The position numbers and the translations under genes were made by a program. DNA of 64,000 nt. It comes from DATFTE01 sp963840665. Lineage in GTDB: Bacteria > Acidobacteriota > Terriglobia > Terriglobales > Acidobacteriaceae. Under the pieces are notes generated by a model. The model had not been told where the DNA came from, did no database searches, and saw nothing but the letters and a program-made list of their open reading frames with translations. The stretch is taken from NCBI GenBank assembly GCA_963840665.1, contig CAWIZO010000002.1, forward strand, positions 124,001 to 188,000, read 5' to 3'. This document shows positions 17,675 to 26,598 of the stretch, in pieces (positions within the stretch are counted from its first letter, which is position 1; the number at the start of each line of letters is the position of its first letter).

Positions 17675-18027
17675 AGAACCTTTACGTTGGAAATCTACCG
17701 CACAACACCACCGAAGCTGAGCTGCGCAACGTGTTCGAGCCACACGGCGCGGTAGAAAAAGTCACCCTGGTCACTGATCGGGAGACGGGCCGGTCGCGCG
17801 GCTTCGGATTCGTGGAAATGACCGACGCCGGAGAGGCGGAAAAGGCTATCGCGGCCTTGAACGGAACCCAATTGGGTGGACGCGCCTTGACGATCAACGA
17901 AGCCAAGCCCAAGACGGATCGCCCCAAGGGCGGAGGCGGTGGACAACGTTTTGGCGGCGGTGGCGGAGGCCGTGGACGCGACGACTATCGTGGACATCCC
18001 CGTCAGCCACGCGAACCGCGCTGGTAA
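17671..18027 (+). CDS. RRM-domain RNA-binding protein with Gly-rich tail
   Basis: 118 residues. One RNA-recognition motif spans residues 1-80, with RNP2 LYVGNL at 4-9 and RNP1 RGFGFVEM near 44-51, then a low-complexity tail rich in Gly, Arg and Pro. This is the bacterial/cyanobacterial Rbp-like class, often cold-induced and thought to act as RNA chaperones. ATG 17671 overlaps the previous stop (ATGA). A DEAD-box helicase gene lies downstream on the opposite strand, supporting an RNA-metabolism neighbourhood. Confidence 0.92.
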   Translation: MKNLYVGNLPHNTTEAELRNVFEPHGAVEKVTLVTDRETGRSRGFGFVEMTDAGEAEKAIAALNGTQLGGRALTINEAKPKTDRPKGGGGGQRFGGGGGGRGRDDYRGHPRQPREPRW

Positions 18028-18106
18028 TTTCTAGTGTGCGAAAACTATTCCGCCGGATACAGAGACATCTGCCGGCGATGACCAACCAACCTATGGAGAC
18101 AAGGGC

Positions 18107-18304
18107 ATGCCAAGAGGCCGATCAACTTTTACCAAGCGGCAAAAAGAACAGACTCGCCAACAGAAGCAACGCGACAAACTAGAGCGCAAGAACCAACGGA
18201 AACAAGAGAAGCCCGCTGAGGGCAGTCTCGACGAGATGGAAGAATTGCGGGAACACGCGGCGGCACAAGCCGCGCTGTTTGGGCTTGATTCAGAGGAAAA
18301 CTAA
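18107..18304 (+). CDS. Small basic coiled-coil protein
   Basis: 65 residues, Lys/Arg/Gln-rich from 10 to 37 (TKRQKEQTRQQKQRDKLERK), then acidic at the end (MEELREHAAAQAALFGLDSEEN). It is probably one long helix. GGAGA precedes the ATG. It resembles small ribosome- or RNA-associated hypothetical proteins; no defined family can be named. It ends just before a strong hairpin terminator. Confidence 0.7.
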   Translation: MPRGRSTFTKRQKEQTRQQKQRDKLERKNQRKQEKPAEGSLDEMEELREHAAAQAALFGLDSEEN

Positions 18305-18309
18305 GAACC

Positions 18310-18340
18310 GGGCCGCCGGAGCATGACGCTCCGGCGGCCC
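18310..18340. terminator. Strong 13-bp hairpin between convergent genes
   Basis: GGGCCGCCGGAGC (18310-18322) pairs perfectly with GCTCCGGCGGCCC (18328-18340) around a 5-base loop. Only short T stretches follow on either strand, so it may work bidirectionally with little U-tract. It lies between the plus-strand small gene and the helicase end. Confidence 0.7.
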
Positions 18341-18351
18341 GATTTCGCAAT

Positions 18352-19548
18352 CTAGACGAATACTTCTCCCGGCAAAGCCGTCAACGTCCGCGAAGCCAGC
18401 GTGTTTTGAATCGCTCTCCGCGGCTGTTCCAGCCCTTCCGTATCGATCTGTCTGCGTTCGATCTTCAACTTTAGAGCACGTTCGATCTGCCGTAATTCCA
18501 GGATTTCGGCCCCAGCTACAAGGCTGGAAGCGTGTCCCTGGCTCCCGGCCCGGCCGGTGCGGCCTACGCGATGGATGAAGTCCTCAGCCATCTTTGGCAA
18601 GTCATAGTTAATGACATGGGCAACATCGTCCACATGCAGACCGCGCGACGCGATGTCGGTTGCGACCAGCACCTGGACCCGGCCTTCCTGGAATCCTGCC
18701 AAAGCCGCGTTGCGCTGAGATTGCGAGCGGTCACCATGGATGATCCCCGCGCTGAAGCCATCACGCACCAGATCTCTCGCCAGCCTTTCGGCTCCCCGCT
18801 TGGTGCGGGTGAAGATCAGCGTTTGCCCCTTCTCTCCATAGAGCAAACTTCGCAGCACGCCGAGTTTTTCTCCGGGCCGTACTTCGTACGCTTTGAGCTG
18901 GACGCTCTCCGCCGGCTTGAGCACTGAGCCTAGTGCAACCCGCACAGGCTCCCTCATGTAGTCGTGAACCAAACCCGCGACCGATTGTTCCAGCGTCGCC
19001 GAAAAACAAAGAGTCTGTCGCTTCTGTGGAAGCACGGCAAGAATGCGCCGGATGGCCGGCAAGAATCCCATATCCAGCATGCGATCGGCTTCATCCAGTA
19101 CAAGTACTTTGACGTGCCGCAGGTCGGCAAACTTGCGCGTCATCAGGTCCTGCAATCGTCCTGGGGTCGCGATGACTAAACCTGAGCCCGCCCGCAGGCC
19201 CTGAATCTGTGCCTTCTCGGAAACGCCGCCGATGACTAGCGCAGCCTTCGGCATGGTCCTGGTACGCAGTTGCTCGTATTGTTCGTGCACCTGCATCGCG
19301 AGTTCGCGCGTGGGCAGCAATACCAAGGCGACTGTGTGTCCGGCTGGTTCGGTCTGCAGAGTCTCGATGAGCGGAACGAGAAACGCCAGCGTCTTTCCGG
19401 TGCCCGTTTGGGCAGTACCAATGACATCTCGCCCTTCAAGGGCGGGGGGAATTGCACGTTCCTGGATGGGTGTAAGGTTAATGAATTGAGCTGCCTCCAG
19501 CTTCCGCTGCAATGCGGAAGATAAGGGCAGTTCGGTAAATGTGGTCAT
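18352..19548 (-). CDS. rhlE: DEAD-box ATP-dependent RNA helicase (RhlE-like)
   Basis: 398 residues from ATG 19548 (MTTFTELPLSSALQRKLEAA), the usual Q-motif start; an extended frame to 19602 is not needed. Motifs in order: Q motif with TPIQERAIPP, motif I AQTGTGKT (46-53), PTRELA, TPGRL, DEAD within VLDEADRMLDMGF, SAT, then domain 2 with TLIFTRTKRGAERLA, VATDIASRGLHVDDV and HRVGRTGRAG. It unwinds short RNA duplexes, typically in ribosome assembly or cold adaptation. The C-terminal extension is short. Confidence 0.93.
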   Translation of the reverse strand: MTTFTELPLSSALQRKLEAAQFINLTPIQERAIPPALEGRDVIGTAQTGTGKTLAFLVPLIETLQTEPAGHTVALVLLPTRELAMQVHEQYEQLRTRTMPKAALVIGGVSEKAQIQGLRAGSGLVIATPGRLQDLMTRKFADLRHVKVLVLDEADRMLDMGFLPAIRRILAVLPQKRQTLCFSATLEQSVAGLVHDYMREPVRVALGSVLKPAESVQLKAYEVRPGEKLGVLRSLLYGEKGQTLIFTRTKRGAERLARDLVRDGFSAGIIHGDRSQSQRNAALAGFQEGRVQVLVATDIASRGLHVDDVAHVINYDLPKMAEDFIHRVGRTGRAGSQGHASSLVAGAEILELRQIERALKLKIERRQIDTEGLEQPRRAIQNTLASRTLTALPGEVFV

Positions 19549-20123
19549 TCTAAGTGTTTCTTTCTGGAGGGGCTTGTTGTCACACACTCTGACACACGTC
19601 AAGAGTTGCCATGCCGCTCACATTTGATTATTGAGTTTCACGCAAAGAAACGGCGGGCAGGAAAGGCGGAGATGAATCTGGTCAAAATGCGTGACCACCG
19701 CGTCACGAGCAAACCGTGGCAAAAGCGTCCCAATTAGTATAACAGAGGAAGGCTGTAACCCACCGAGAGCTGGTACCCAAAGGGTCATCATCCTTCGCGC
19801 AACTCCCAGACAGTTCGAGATGTTTTTTAAAATCGGTCGTTCGACTGAAACTTTTCGCCGAGTGGCGAATCACCTCACCTATCGAACGTAGTAGTGTGTC
19901 GATTGAGCAATTTATTGCGCAATGCATGCATACGTCTGCATTGCGGGGGTATATTCGCCGCTTCCCCCTCCGCTCTATCTCACCCCAATATCCCCTAAAC
20001 CCTTTGTTTGAATGACCTGCCGAGATCCATTAGGCTCAACATATCCACATGGATTCTGGCCTGTCATGTGCGACGAGAAATCTAACAACTTGGGTATTCA
20101 CCTCCTTTTAGGAGAAAGCGCAC
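19549..20123. other. Intergenic region between helicase and cytochrome cluster
   Basis: 575 bases between divergent units, more AT-rich than its surroundings. It must hold the promoters of both the helicase and the cytochrome operon. It contains an inverted repeat at 19919-19944. Just before the cytochrome start, CTCCT (20102-20106) can pair with the Shine-Dalgarno AGGAG (20110-20114). No convincing gene. Confidence 0.6.
19919..19944. promoter_or_regulatory. Inverted repeat upstream of the cytochrome operon
   Basis: GCAATGCA (19919-19926) is inverted as TGCATTGC (19937-19944) with a 10-base spacer, and overlaps the palindrome ATTGCGCAAT. It could bind a dimeric regulator, or be chance. Confidence 0.3.
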
Positions 20124-20921
20124 ATGTTCAGGACCCCCCGCAACGCGCCGGTAGCGGGCGTGTCCCCACAGAAGGCAACGACCGAAAAACCGCAAGTTCG
20201 GGCTCTCCGCACGTCTCCCCGCAACCGCCAGTGCTTGGGACTAGGAAAAATGGGCCTGAGGGTGTTGTGGGGTTTCGTAATGCTTCCGGTGGCGGCTCAT
20301 GCCCAGCAGGACGTGTCGAAGTTCGATCCCGTGGACCACTACGGGTCGCGGTTCCTTGCCGTCCTGATCGTTGTTGGCATCGCACTGGTTCTTTACAGCC
20401 TTATTCGTTACCGGGGCCAGCCTGCGGGGCCGGTGTCTTGGGGAATTCTGGCTTTGGGCGCCGGTATCCTTCCCATCTTTGTTTCCAGCGCCGGGGGCCT
20501 ACTGGTCGTCGAGAAGTCGCAGCGCGTGGGCTTGTGCAATTCCTGCCACCTGACCATGAAACCTTACGTCGATGACATGAAGGATCCCAAGAGCCAGAGC
20601 ATGGCCGCTCTGCACTACAAAAACCGTTACATCCCCGACGACCAATGTTACGTCTGCCACACCTCCTACGGCATGTTCGGCACATTACAGGCTAAGAAAG
20701 AAGGGATCATTGATGTCGTCAAGTACTACACCCACACCTTCAGTGTGCCGGTGAAGATGCGCCATCCCTATTCCAACAACGACTGCCTGAAGTGCCACGG
20801 GGCATCGGCGAAATTCCTCGCCTCGCACAAGAAAGACCGCGAAGCCATGTTCGCCGACGAAGTGAGTTGCGGGCAGTGCCATGATGACGACAACCCGGCA
20901 CACAACGTAGGGAACCTCTAG
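20124..20921 (+). CDS. Membrane-anchored tetraheme cytochrome c (NapC/NirT-like)
   Basis: 265 residues, first gene of the cytochrome operon. ATG 20124 has AGGAG 9 bases upstream; the first 42 residues are an unusual basic extension before a second possible start at 20250 that leads into a signal-like segment ending AHAQQ. Two hydrophobic helices follow (about residues 77-97 and 105-127), then a periplasmic part with four heme sites: CNSCH, CYVCH, CLKCH and CGQCH. NapC/NirT-type proteins take electrons from the quinol pool to periplasmic partners; that role is inferred. The two-helix anchor differs from the classic single N-terminal helix. Confidence 0.85.
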   Translation: MFRTPRNAPVAGVSPQKATTEKPQVRALRTSPRNRQCLGLGKMGLRVLWGFVMLPVAAHAQQDVSKFDPVDHYGSRFLAVLIVVGIALVLYSLIRYRGQPAGPVSWGILALGAGILPIFVSSAGGLLVVEKSQRVGLCNSCHLTMKPYVDDMKDPKSQSMAALHYKNRYIPDDQCYVCHTSYGMFGTLQAKKEGIIDVVKYYTHTFSVPVKMRHPYSNNDCLKCHGASAKFLASHKKDREAMFADEVSCGQCHDDDNPAHNVGNL

Positions 20922-20925
20922 CGCC

Positions 20926-21546
20926 ATGAACGAGCATCTCACCATGCCGACGGAAGTGAACGAGCCAGTTGCGGAAATGACCGGTGATATCGCGACGCCG
21001 TCGAAATCCGGTCACGGGGTCACCAAATGGCTCTTGGTGGGCGCCCAACTGCTCGCGTTGACCGCCTATGCCATGGGCATGGCGTTTCTGGTCAAAACCA
21101 CTGCGGGGACCCTGGTTCTGTTCTCGCTTGTTGCTCCTCTCCTGGTTGCGCTCGCGGTTTTAACTCTCATTGGAGTCGCGATCCGCGAGTTTCGCCGGCG
21201 TCACGGCGTCTCCGCTTTCGAGATTTACGACACCGGACAGATCATCTTTCGCCAAGGCGAGTCCGGCGACTGCGCCTATTTCATCCAAAGCGGCGAAGTC
21301 GAGATGATCCGCCACGAAAACGGCTGCGAGTACGTCATCGCCAAGCTTTCGGAGGGCGAGTATTTCGGCGAGAAAGCGCTAATCAGTTCATCCCCCCGCA
21401 CCGCTACTATTCGCGCGGCCACGCAGACCCGCGTCGGGGTGATCCGCAAGAGAAATTTTCTGACGATGATGGTTGTCATGCCAGCCACGCGGGACAGCGT
21501 TGCAAATAGGAGAATCAACACCCGGGCGAGAAAACACGCCCATTAG
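20926..21546 (+). CDS. Membrane-anchored cyclic-nucleotide-binding domain protein
   Basis: 206 residues. Two hydrophobic helices (about 34-56 and 60-85) are followed by a CRP/PKA-type cNMP-binding domain (about 96-185): IYDTGQIIFRQGESGDCAYFIQSGEVEM, then the phosphate-binding cassette EYFGEKALISSSPRTATIRA with Glu149 and Arg158 at the usual ligand positions. There is no DNA-binding domain. It starts 4 bases after the tetraheme gene, so it is made with the electron-transfer proteins and may adjust them in response to a nucleotide or redox signal. No described partner is known to me. Confidence 0.8.
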   Translation: MNEHLTMPTEVNEPVAEMTGDIATPSKSGHGVTKWLLVGAQLLALTAYAMGMAFLVKTTAGTLVLFSLVAPLLVALAVLTLIGVAIREFRRRHGVSAFEIYDTGQIIFRQGESGDCAYFIQSGEVEMIRHENGCEYVIAKLSEGEYFGEKALISSSPRTATIRAATQTRVGVIRKRNFLTMMVVMPATRDSVANRRINTRARKHAH

Positions 21547-21577
21547 TTGGATTTACGAACTTGGGAGAACATGGGAA

Positions 21578-21904
21578 ATGGGGAGACAGTTCGCGGGAGT
21601 GTTGGCAGTAATCCTGATTTGCACGGGTTTGTCCTTCGCCGGAGATTTAGCCGCCGGGAAAGTCGTCTACGAAAAGAAGTGCAAGATTTGTCACGGTGAC
21701 AACGGGGAAGGCAATCCGGATGTCGCCAAGAAACTGAACGCCGAACAAAAACCTCTGTGGTCGGATGAGGTTCAGAAAAAAACCGACGCTGAATTCAAAA
21801 AGATGTTTACCGAGGGAATCGGCAAGATGAAGCCCCCCAAGAATGTCAGCGACACTGACATGGATAACGTCATCACGTTCGTTCGCACCATAAAAAAGCC
21901 GTAG
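21578..21904 (+). CDS. Secreted monoheme cytochrome c
   Basis: 108 residues with a signal peptide (VLAVILICTGLSFAGD) and a single class I heme site CKICH (Cys35, Cys38, His39) shortly after YEKKC. The likely axial methionine is in GIGKMKPPKNVSD, and the final helix MDNVITFVRTIKK is typical of the fold. ATG 21578 is preferred over the long upstream frame that overlaps the cNMP gene. It would act as a soluble periplasmic shuttle between the tetraheme protein and the outer cytochromes. Confidence 0.88.
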   Translation: MGRQFAGVLAVILICTGLSFAGDLAAGKVVYEKKCKICHGDNGEGNPDVAKKLNAEQKPLWSDEVQKKTDAEFKKMFTEGIGKMKPPKNVSDTDMDNVITFVRTIKKP

Positions 21905-21938
21905 TCAGTTCACTTCGCTCATGAAGGCGGAATGCACT

Positions 21939-24116
21939 ATGCCGGTTCGATCCTATCTCGCGATTCTCCTCCTGGCGGCTTGTTGCGCCATTGAACTAGG
22001 GTGCGGTGCCATGCAGACACCCGTTACGGGTGTAACCAATCCCGTACAGTTCCAGCCACAAGCATTCAACCGGCCGGAAAACTGTTTGCCTTGCCATCAG
22101 CGCCAATTTAATGAACTCCGCCAGGCGGTTAAGGCGGGCTATCGCAATGCGAGTCCGCTCTTCAACGGTCTCGAATCGGCCGGAAACTTGATCAACGGTG
22201 GCTTGTTGCGGCCTGTCTACAGCGACAGCACCATCGTGCTCCCCGATGGCACCCCGCTCAATACCAATATGTTCAGCTCCCCCATCCTGACCGAGACCCG
22301 GCAGGTTCAGGCGGGCTTCTGCGTCACTTGCCACAATGCCGACATCATGATGATGGGCGAGAATCCACTCACACGAGAAGTTCCGGCGTTGCCGGGTGTG
22401 GGTTCTATGTTCGACCCCACCACCTTCCGCCCCTTGCGCGACTATCACATGGTCGATTCCAGCGGCAACCAGATCCTGCCGGCCACCATTGGAGGATATC
22501 CACCCGCCGGAGCCCTGCCATCGCTCGGCGCCGCCGGCGTCACCTGCGACTTTTGCCACGATCAGGATGGTCCCAACCTCAACCGCAGCTTCCAGCACGA
22601 CGGCTTCGGCAATACCAGCATTTACTTGAACCAGAGCAAGGAAAAGGTCGGACCATTCCTGAATCCCGTGGGAGTGAAGGGCAACTTCCATGTCGCCAGC
22701 AACGACACCAACAAGATCGCTTTCCTGCGTGCTGGGGCCTTTTGCAATAGCTGTCATGACGTGCGCCTGCCGAATAACAATTTGACCTCGCACGAAGTCA
22801 ACATCAATCCGGGCGGCTCGAACGTCCATGTCTTCCGCCTCGAGAACCTGAGTACCGAGTGGCAGATCGGCGCATACAACAGCACCAATAATCCTTTCGG
22901 CAAAGTAGTCCGTTGTCAGGATTGCCACATGTCGATGTTCCCCTACGCGGGCACGACCAGCTACCAAGTCGGGGACCTTACAATCACCAGCCCGACACCA
23001 GCTGTCTTCCCCACTGACTACGCCGCCGTACCCGGCGTCTCGACCGACCAGAACTATCCGCTGCAGAAACGTCCGGTGGTCACGCACTTCTTCACGGGCG
23101 TCGATGTACCGCTGCTTCCGGCCACGGAACTGCAAGCGCGTCTGGGAAGCACATATCCCGATCCCTACGCGAATTCGGTCGACACGCACGGTCTACCGGT
23201 CGCGCTGGCGGTTCGGCGCGACGATCTGTTGCAGGCCGCGACTCGCGTCAGTCTGGCCAAGAGCGACCCCAGCGTTGTAGCTGGCCAGTCGTTCCAGGTG
23301 AAAGTCGAGGCCGTCTCTCTCACTGGGCATCGTTTCCCCGCGGGATTCTCGCAAGAACGAACCGCATATATTCAGTTGAGCGTGACCGACGCCAACGGCT
23401 TCCTGCTCTACCAGTCAGGCTACGTGGTCGACAAACCGCATCCGAACACTGGCGAAACCGCACCCGACGGCAACCTGAATGACGAAGATATCGAACACGT
23501 TCATGCAGCGGTTGATCCGGGTAAGTACGCAGCTGGTGCCTACACGCCCGGCACCTCCACGAATGGCGGCAACAACATCGTCTTCGAACTAGGTCCTGAC
23601 GACGGACCTGAACAGCGCGTTTTCGCAGGCGTCCCGGAAGGGCTGGTGCTGTTCCGCAACGAACTAACACACATCTTCCTGCCCTGCCCGTCGACGCCGA
23701 CCAATCCTCCGTGCACCACAGATCTGGTGGGACGCACCGACGCGCAAGGAAACCAGATTCATGCTCAGACCGCGCACTTCGAGGAGACTTTCAACGCGGC
23801 TCTGGCGAACTCGGTCGATAACTTCCGCTCTCTGCAGCCGCTGAACCCTCGTACTTTCACTTACGTGATTCAGTTGCCGACGACGGCGGAACTCCAAGCC
23901 TTGGGTGTGACCCTGAAGGGCCCGCTGCAAGTGCATGCGCAGGTGAATTTCGAACACTTCCCGCCGTTGTTCCTGCGCTATCTGGCCCAGACCACTGGAC
24001 CGAACGGCCCGACGGGAAACGGCCTCGGATTGGTAGATGAGCAGTTGATCGATGCTCAACTCAAAAACATTCAAAGCGTCAGTTCAGCCGACACCACTGT
24101 CAACCTGTTACCGTGA
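21939..24116 (+). CDS. Pentaheme cytochrome c lipoprotein
   Basis: 725 residues from ATG 21939, chosen because AAGGCGG precedes it; ATG 21921 has no such signal. The lipobox IELGC gives Cys22 as lipid anchor. Five heme sites: CLPCH (near 49-53), CVTCH, CDFCH, CNSCH and CQDCH, all in the N-terminal 335 residues. The C-terminal half is beta-rich without heme sites and includes HRFPAGFSQERTAYIQLSV, a pattern seen in large multiheme cytochromes of environmental bacteria. Probably periplasmic or surface-exposed; direction of transfer is unknown. Confidence 0.85.
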   Translation: MPVRSYLAILLLAACCAIELGCGAMQTPVTGVTNPVQFQPQAFNRPENCLPCHQRQFNELRQAVKAGYRNASPLFNGLESAGNLINGGLLRPVYSDSTIVLPDGTPLNTNMFSSPILTETRQVQAGFCVTCHNADIMMMGENPLTREVPALPGVGSMFDPTTFRPLRDYHMVDSSGNQILPATIGGYPPAGALPSLGAAGVTCDFCHDQDGPNLNRSFQHDGFGNTSIYLNQSKEKVGPFLNPVGVKGNFHVASNDTNKIAFLRAGAFCNSCHDVRLPNNNLTSHEVNINPGGSNVHVFRLENLSTEWQIGAYNSTNNPFGKVVRCQDCHMSMFPYAGTTSYQVGDLTITSPTPAVFPTDYAAVPGVSTDQNYPLQKRPVVTHFFTGVDVPLLPATELQARLGSTYPDPYANSVDTHGLPVALAVRRDDLLQAATRVSLAKSDPSVVAGQSFQVKVEAVSLTGHRFPAGFSQERTAYIQLSVTDANGFLLYQSGYVVDKPHPNTGETAPDGNLNDEDIEHVHAAVDPGKYAAGAYTPGTSTNGGNNIVFELGPDDGPEQRVFAGVPEGLVLFRNELTHIFLPCPSTPTNPPCTTDLVGRTDAQGNQIHAQTAHFEETFNAALANSVDNFRSLQPLNPRTFTYVIQLPTTAELQALGVTLKGPLQVHAQVNFEHFPPLFLRYLAQTTGPNGPTGNGLGLVDEQLIDAQLKNIQSVSSADTTVNLLP

Positions 24117-24952
24117 GAACTTTTATGACATCGAAACTACGACTGTTGATGCTGTCTTGGCTGCTCATGGGCGTTGCGGTTGCCCAGACCGGCGGCGTGT
24201 TCACGCCGGGCGAATTTCAAACCACCAATCCTTACTACTTGCTTCCGAATCCGTTTTATTTCGAAGGCAGAATCGATTGGAACCTGCTCGGCATTAGCCA
24301 GCCGACGAATGCGTGGGAGTATATGGAGCGCGGCATCCATTATCAGGATGACCTCGACGACACGCAGAGCGCCATCGCCGACTACGAGACGGCGCTGACG
24401 TTCAACAGCTTGCAGAACAACACCTGCCAGATCGTCACTGCGGCGACGCTGGTAAATGGTGCACTGCCCGCCACCCTCAATCCCGCACCTTGCATCTTTA
24501 CGCTCCGGCTGCGATTGGGCTATCTGGAGCAGCAGTCGAATCCCACGCAAGCGATCTCGCTCTTTCAGGAAGTCCTGAAGATCGATCCCCTCAAGCTTGG
24601 CGTCAACACCCTGATTGCTGAAACCTACGTGGTCGAAGCGCAACAGACCACGGATCCTACGGCGCAACAACAGGCCTACACCAATGCGATTCAGGCCTAC
24701 CAGGCGGAACTGGCATTATCGCCGGTAACCTCGGTCACCATCGCGTTCACGGGCGACCAGGCGAACAATGCGCACGTCCACTGGGCGCTGGCGCAGATCT
24801 ACCAGACCTTGGGGCAAGTGAGCAGTGCGATCAGCGAACTGCAGTTTTACGTGCAGGCAACGCAGTGGCACAGCGACGTCTATCCCTGGCGGATTCAGTT
24901 GGCGAATAACTTGATCAAGACGTTGCAGTCGCAGAATCATTCCGGATCCTAA
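24113..24952 (+). CDS. Secreted TPR protein of the cytochrome operon
   Basis: 279 residues. GTG 24113 overlaps the previous stop (GTGA); ATG 24125 is an alternative. A signal peptide ends at VAVAQTGG. The body contains tetratricopeptide-like helices: AWEYMERGIHYQDDLDDTQSAIADYETAL, LGYLEQQSNPTQAISLFQEVLKIDPL, and HWALAQIYQTLGQVSSAISELQFYV. TPR proteins usually scaffold complexes; here it could help assemble the cytochrome/barrel complex. No heme motif. Confidence 0.8.
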   Translation: MRTFMTSKLRLLMLSWLLMGVAVAQTGGVFTPGEFQTTNPYYLLPNPFYFEGRIDWNLLGISQPTNAWEYMERGIHYQDDLDDTQSAIADYETALTFNSLQNNTCQIVTAATLVNGALPATLNPAPCIFTLRLRLGYLEQQSNPTQAISLFQEVLKIDPLKLGVNTLIAETYVVEAQQTTDPTAQQQAYTNAIQAYQAELALSPVTSVTIAFTGDQANNAHVHWALAQIYQTLGQVSSAISELQFYVQATQWHSDVYPWRIQLANNLIKTLQSQNHSGS

Positions 24953-24972
24953 GGGACGAACTCAGGGGAAGC

Positions 24973-26598
24973 GTGCAAACGTTCTCTAGATTCTCAATGC
25001 AACTGGTGAACGTCTGCGCGCTGCTGCTCCTCGCGGCTGCCGCAAGCGCACAGCAATCCGCTCCTGCGGCGAACCTGCCGTCAGCGCCGAGCGAGAACAT
25101 CGCCTCGGCGTGGTCCAGCGTCCTGCAGGATCCCACGGCGCCTCCTGTGGCCGATCCCCGGTTGAACGTCCCTCAGACCGCAGTCCAAACCTTCACCGCA
25201 GACGATTTCCTGAACCACGCCTTTTTCGAAACGCGCACCGAATACCGGCGGACCCAAACCTTCTTTTCCGGACAGAACACCATCACGAACGTCATCGACC
25301 AGCCGCCCGGCCAAGTCGTGAATCCCAACGGAATTCCCTACCCCGGCGCCTTCCAGCCCAGCACCAACAGCATGTTCAGCTTCTTGAACTGGGGCACGCG
25401 GGGTTGGTTGTCGGATCGCATCAATACCAACTTCGCCTTCCGCTATCAGCAAGACATCACCTCGGTAGATCCCGCTTCTCCCACAGTCGGCGTCTTGAAC
25501 ACGTTTTACGGGAACCGCGAGTTCCAGCTCTTGTCCGGATACGCCGATATCAACGGTAAGGCGGGCGATGGTTTCTTCTCCAATTCCACCCTTCGCGTAG
25601 GGCGTCAGGATGTCTACGGCGCCGAACTCGCCGACTTCGACGGCCTTTCGTTCACCCAAAACCGTCAGAACTTTTCTTACACGCTCTATGGGGGACGTCG
25701 CTTCACTTACTACTCGGATCCGGCACAGCGTGGGATCGGCGGAGGTAACTTCATCTTCCGGGTGGGCGGCGCTACCATCGAATACGACGCGCTGCTCTAC
25801 GTAAAGCCGAGCCAGTCCTTGAGCTATCACCAGCAACTCCCTCATGGATGGCTTCTGAGCGGCGCCTTCCGCATGTTTGGCGGCTCTCCGACCGACGCAT
25901 CGGTGAGTGGACTCTGGACTCCCGCCGATGGCAAGACCACGCTGCGCCTCACTTTCGAACAGCAAATCACTAACAACGATTACGTTTTCGATTACACGGA
26001 CGTAGCCCGTGATCTCGATCCTCATAATCCATTGCAGCGTCTGAATCTCGGAGTCTTCTCTCCCCACAGCCAGGTGGTAGTCGACGCTCGCCGTGCCGTC
26101 AATAGCCATCTGCGGCTTGGCGGGAGCGTCTGGGTTCGGCGCCTCAACGACTCCAACAATCAAGGCGCCTTCGATACCTCGTTTCAGGATTACCGTGTGA
26201 ACGCCCAATACTTTCCCGGAAGAAAGTTCACGGTGTTCGTTGATTATCACCAGCGTGATTCCGACCGCGTAAGCCCCAGAAGCCCCGCAACGTTCGACGA
26301 CATCTCGGCAGTGGGTGAAACCAAGGTGCAGGATGTAAGTCTCGAGCTGGGTCGCAGCTTCGCCGAGGGCCGCGTAAGCGTGAAAGCGGGAGGCTTCTAC
26401 CGCTTGCTGAACTATCAGGATAGTTTTTTCGTCATCAACCGTGCCCAGGATAAAGGTGTGCTGGGAAGCGCAACGTTAAAACTCGATCAGCGCACTCGCA
26501 TGTTTATCGAGTACGATCTCGATACCGATTTTCCCGTCTACCGTCCGGATATTCAGAACACCCAGACCCTTCGGGTAGGAATGGCCTGGAAATACTAA
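24973..26598 (+). CDS. Outer-membrane beta-barrel protein (porin-cytochrome type)
   Basis: 541 residues, GTG start with AGGGGAAG upstream, signal peptide ending AAASAQQ. From residue 70 onward the sequence alternates hydrophobic and polar residues in strands with aromatic girdles (RTEYRRTQTFF, NTNFAFRYQQDI, NFSYTLYGGRRFTYYSD), and it ends with the aromatic C-terminal residue (RVGMAWKY) recognised by BAM. No heme sites. Barrels sandwiched between periplasmic and outer multiheme cytochromes, as here, are the defining piece of porin-cytochrome conduits such as MtrB or PioB types; sequence similarity to those could not be tested. The stop overlaps the next start. Confidence 0.82.
   Translation: MQTFSRFSMQLVNVCALLLLAAAASAQQSAPAANLPSAPSENIASAWSSVLQDPTAPPVADPRLNVPQTAVQTFTADDFLNHAFFETRTEYRRTQTFFSGQNTITNVIDQPPGQVVNPNGIPYPGAFQPSTNSMFSFLNWGTRGWLSDRINTNFAFRYQQDITSVDPASPTVGVLNTFYGNREFQLLSGYADINGKAGDGFFSNSTLRVGRQDVYGAELADFDGLSFTQNRQNFSYTLYGGRRFTYYSDPAQRGIGGGNFIFRVGGATIEYDALLYVKPSQSLSYHQQLPHGWLLSGAFRMFGGSPTDASVSGLWTPADGKTTLRLTFEQQITNNDYVFDYTDVARDLDPHNPLQRLNLGVFSPHSQVVVDARRAVNSHLRLGGSVWVRRLNDSNNQGAFDTSFQDYRVNAQYFPGRKFTVFVDYHQRDSDRVSPRSPATFDDISAVGETKVQDVSLELGRSFAEGRVSVKAGGFYRLLNYQDSFFVINRAQDKGVLGSATLKLDQRTRMFIEYDLDTDFPVYRPDIQNTQTLRVGMAWKY

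Noticed and set aside
19691..19891. 66-residue frame between the helicase and cytochrome operon
   Set aside because: No ribosome site, no recognisable composition or domain, and it sits in a promoter region.
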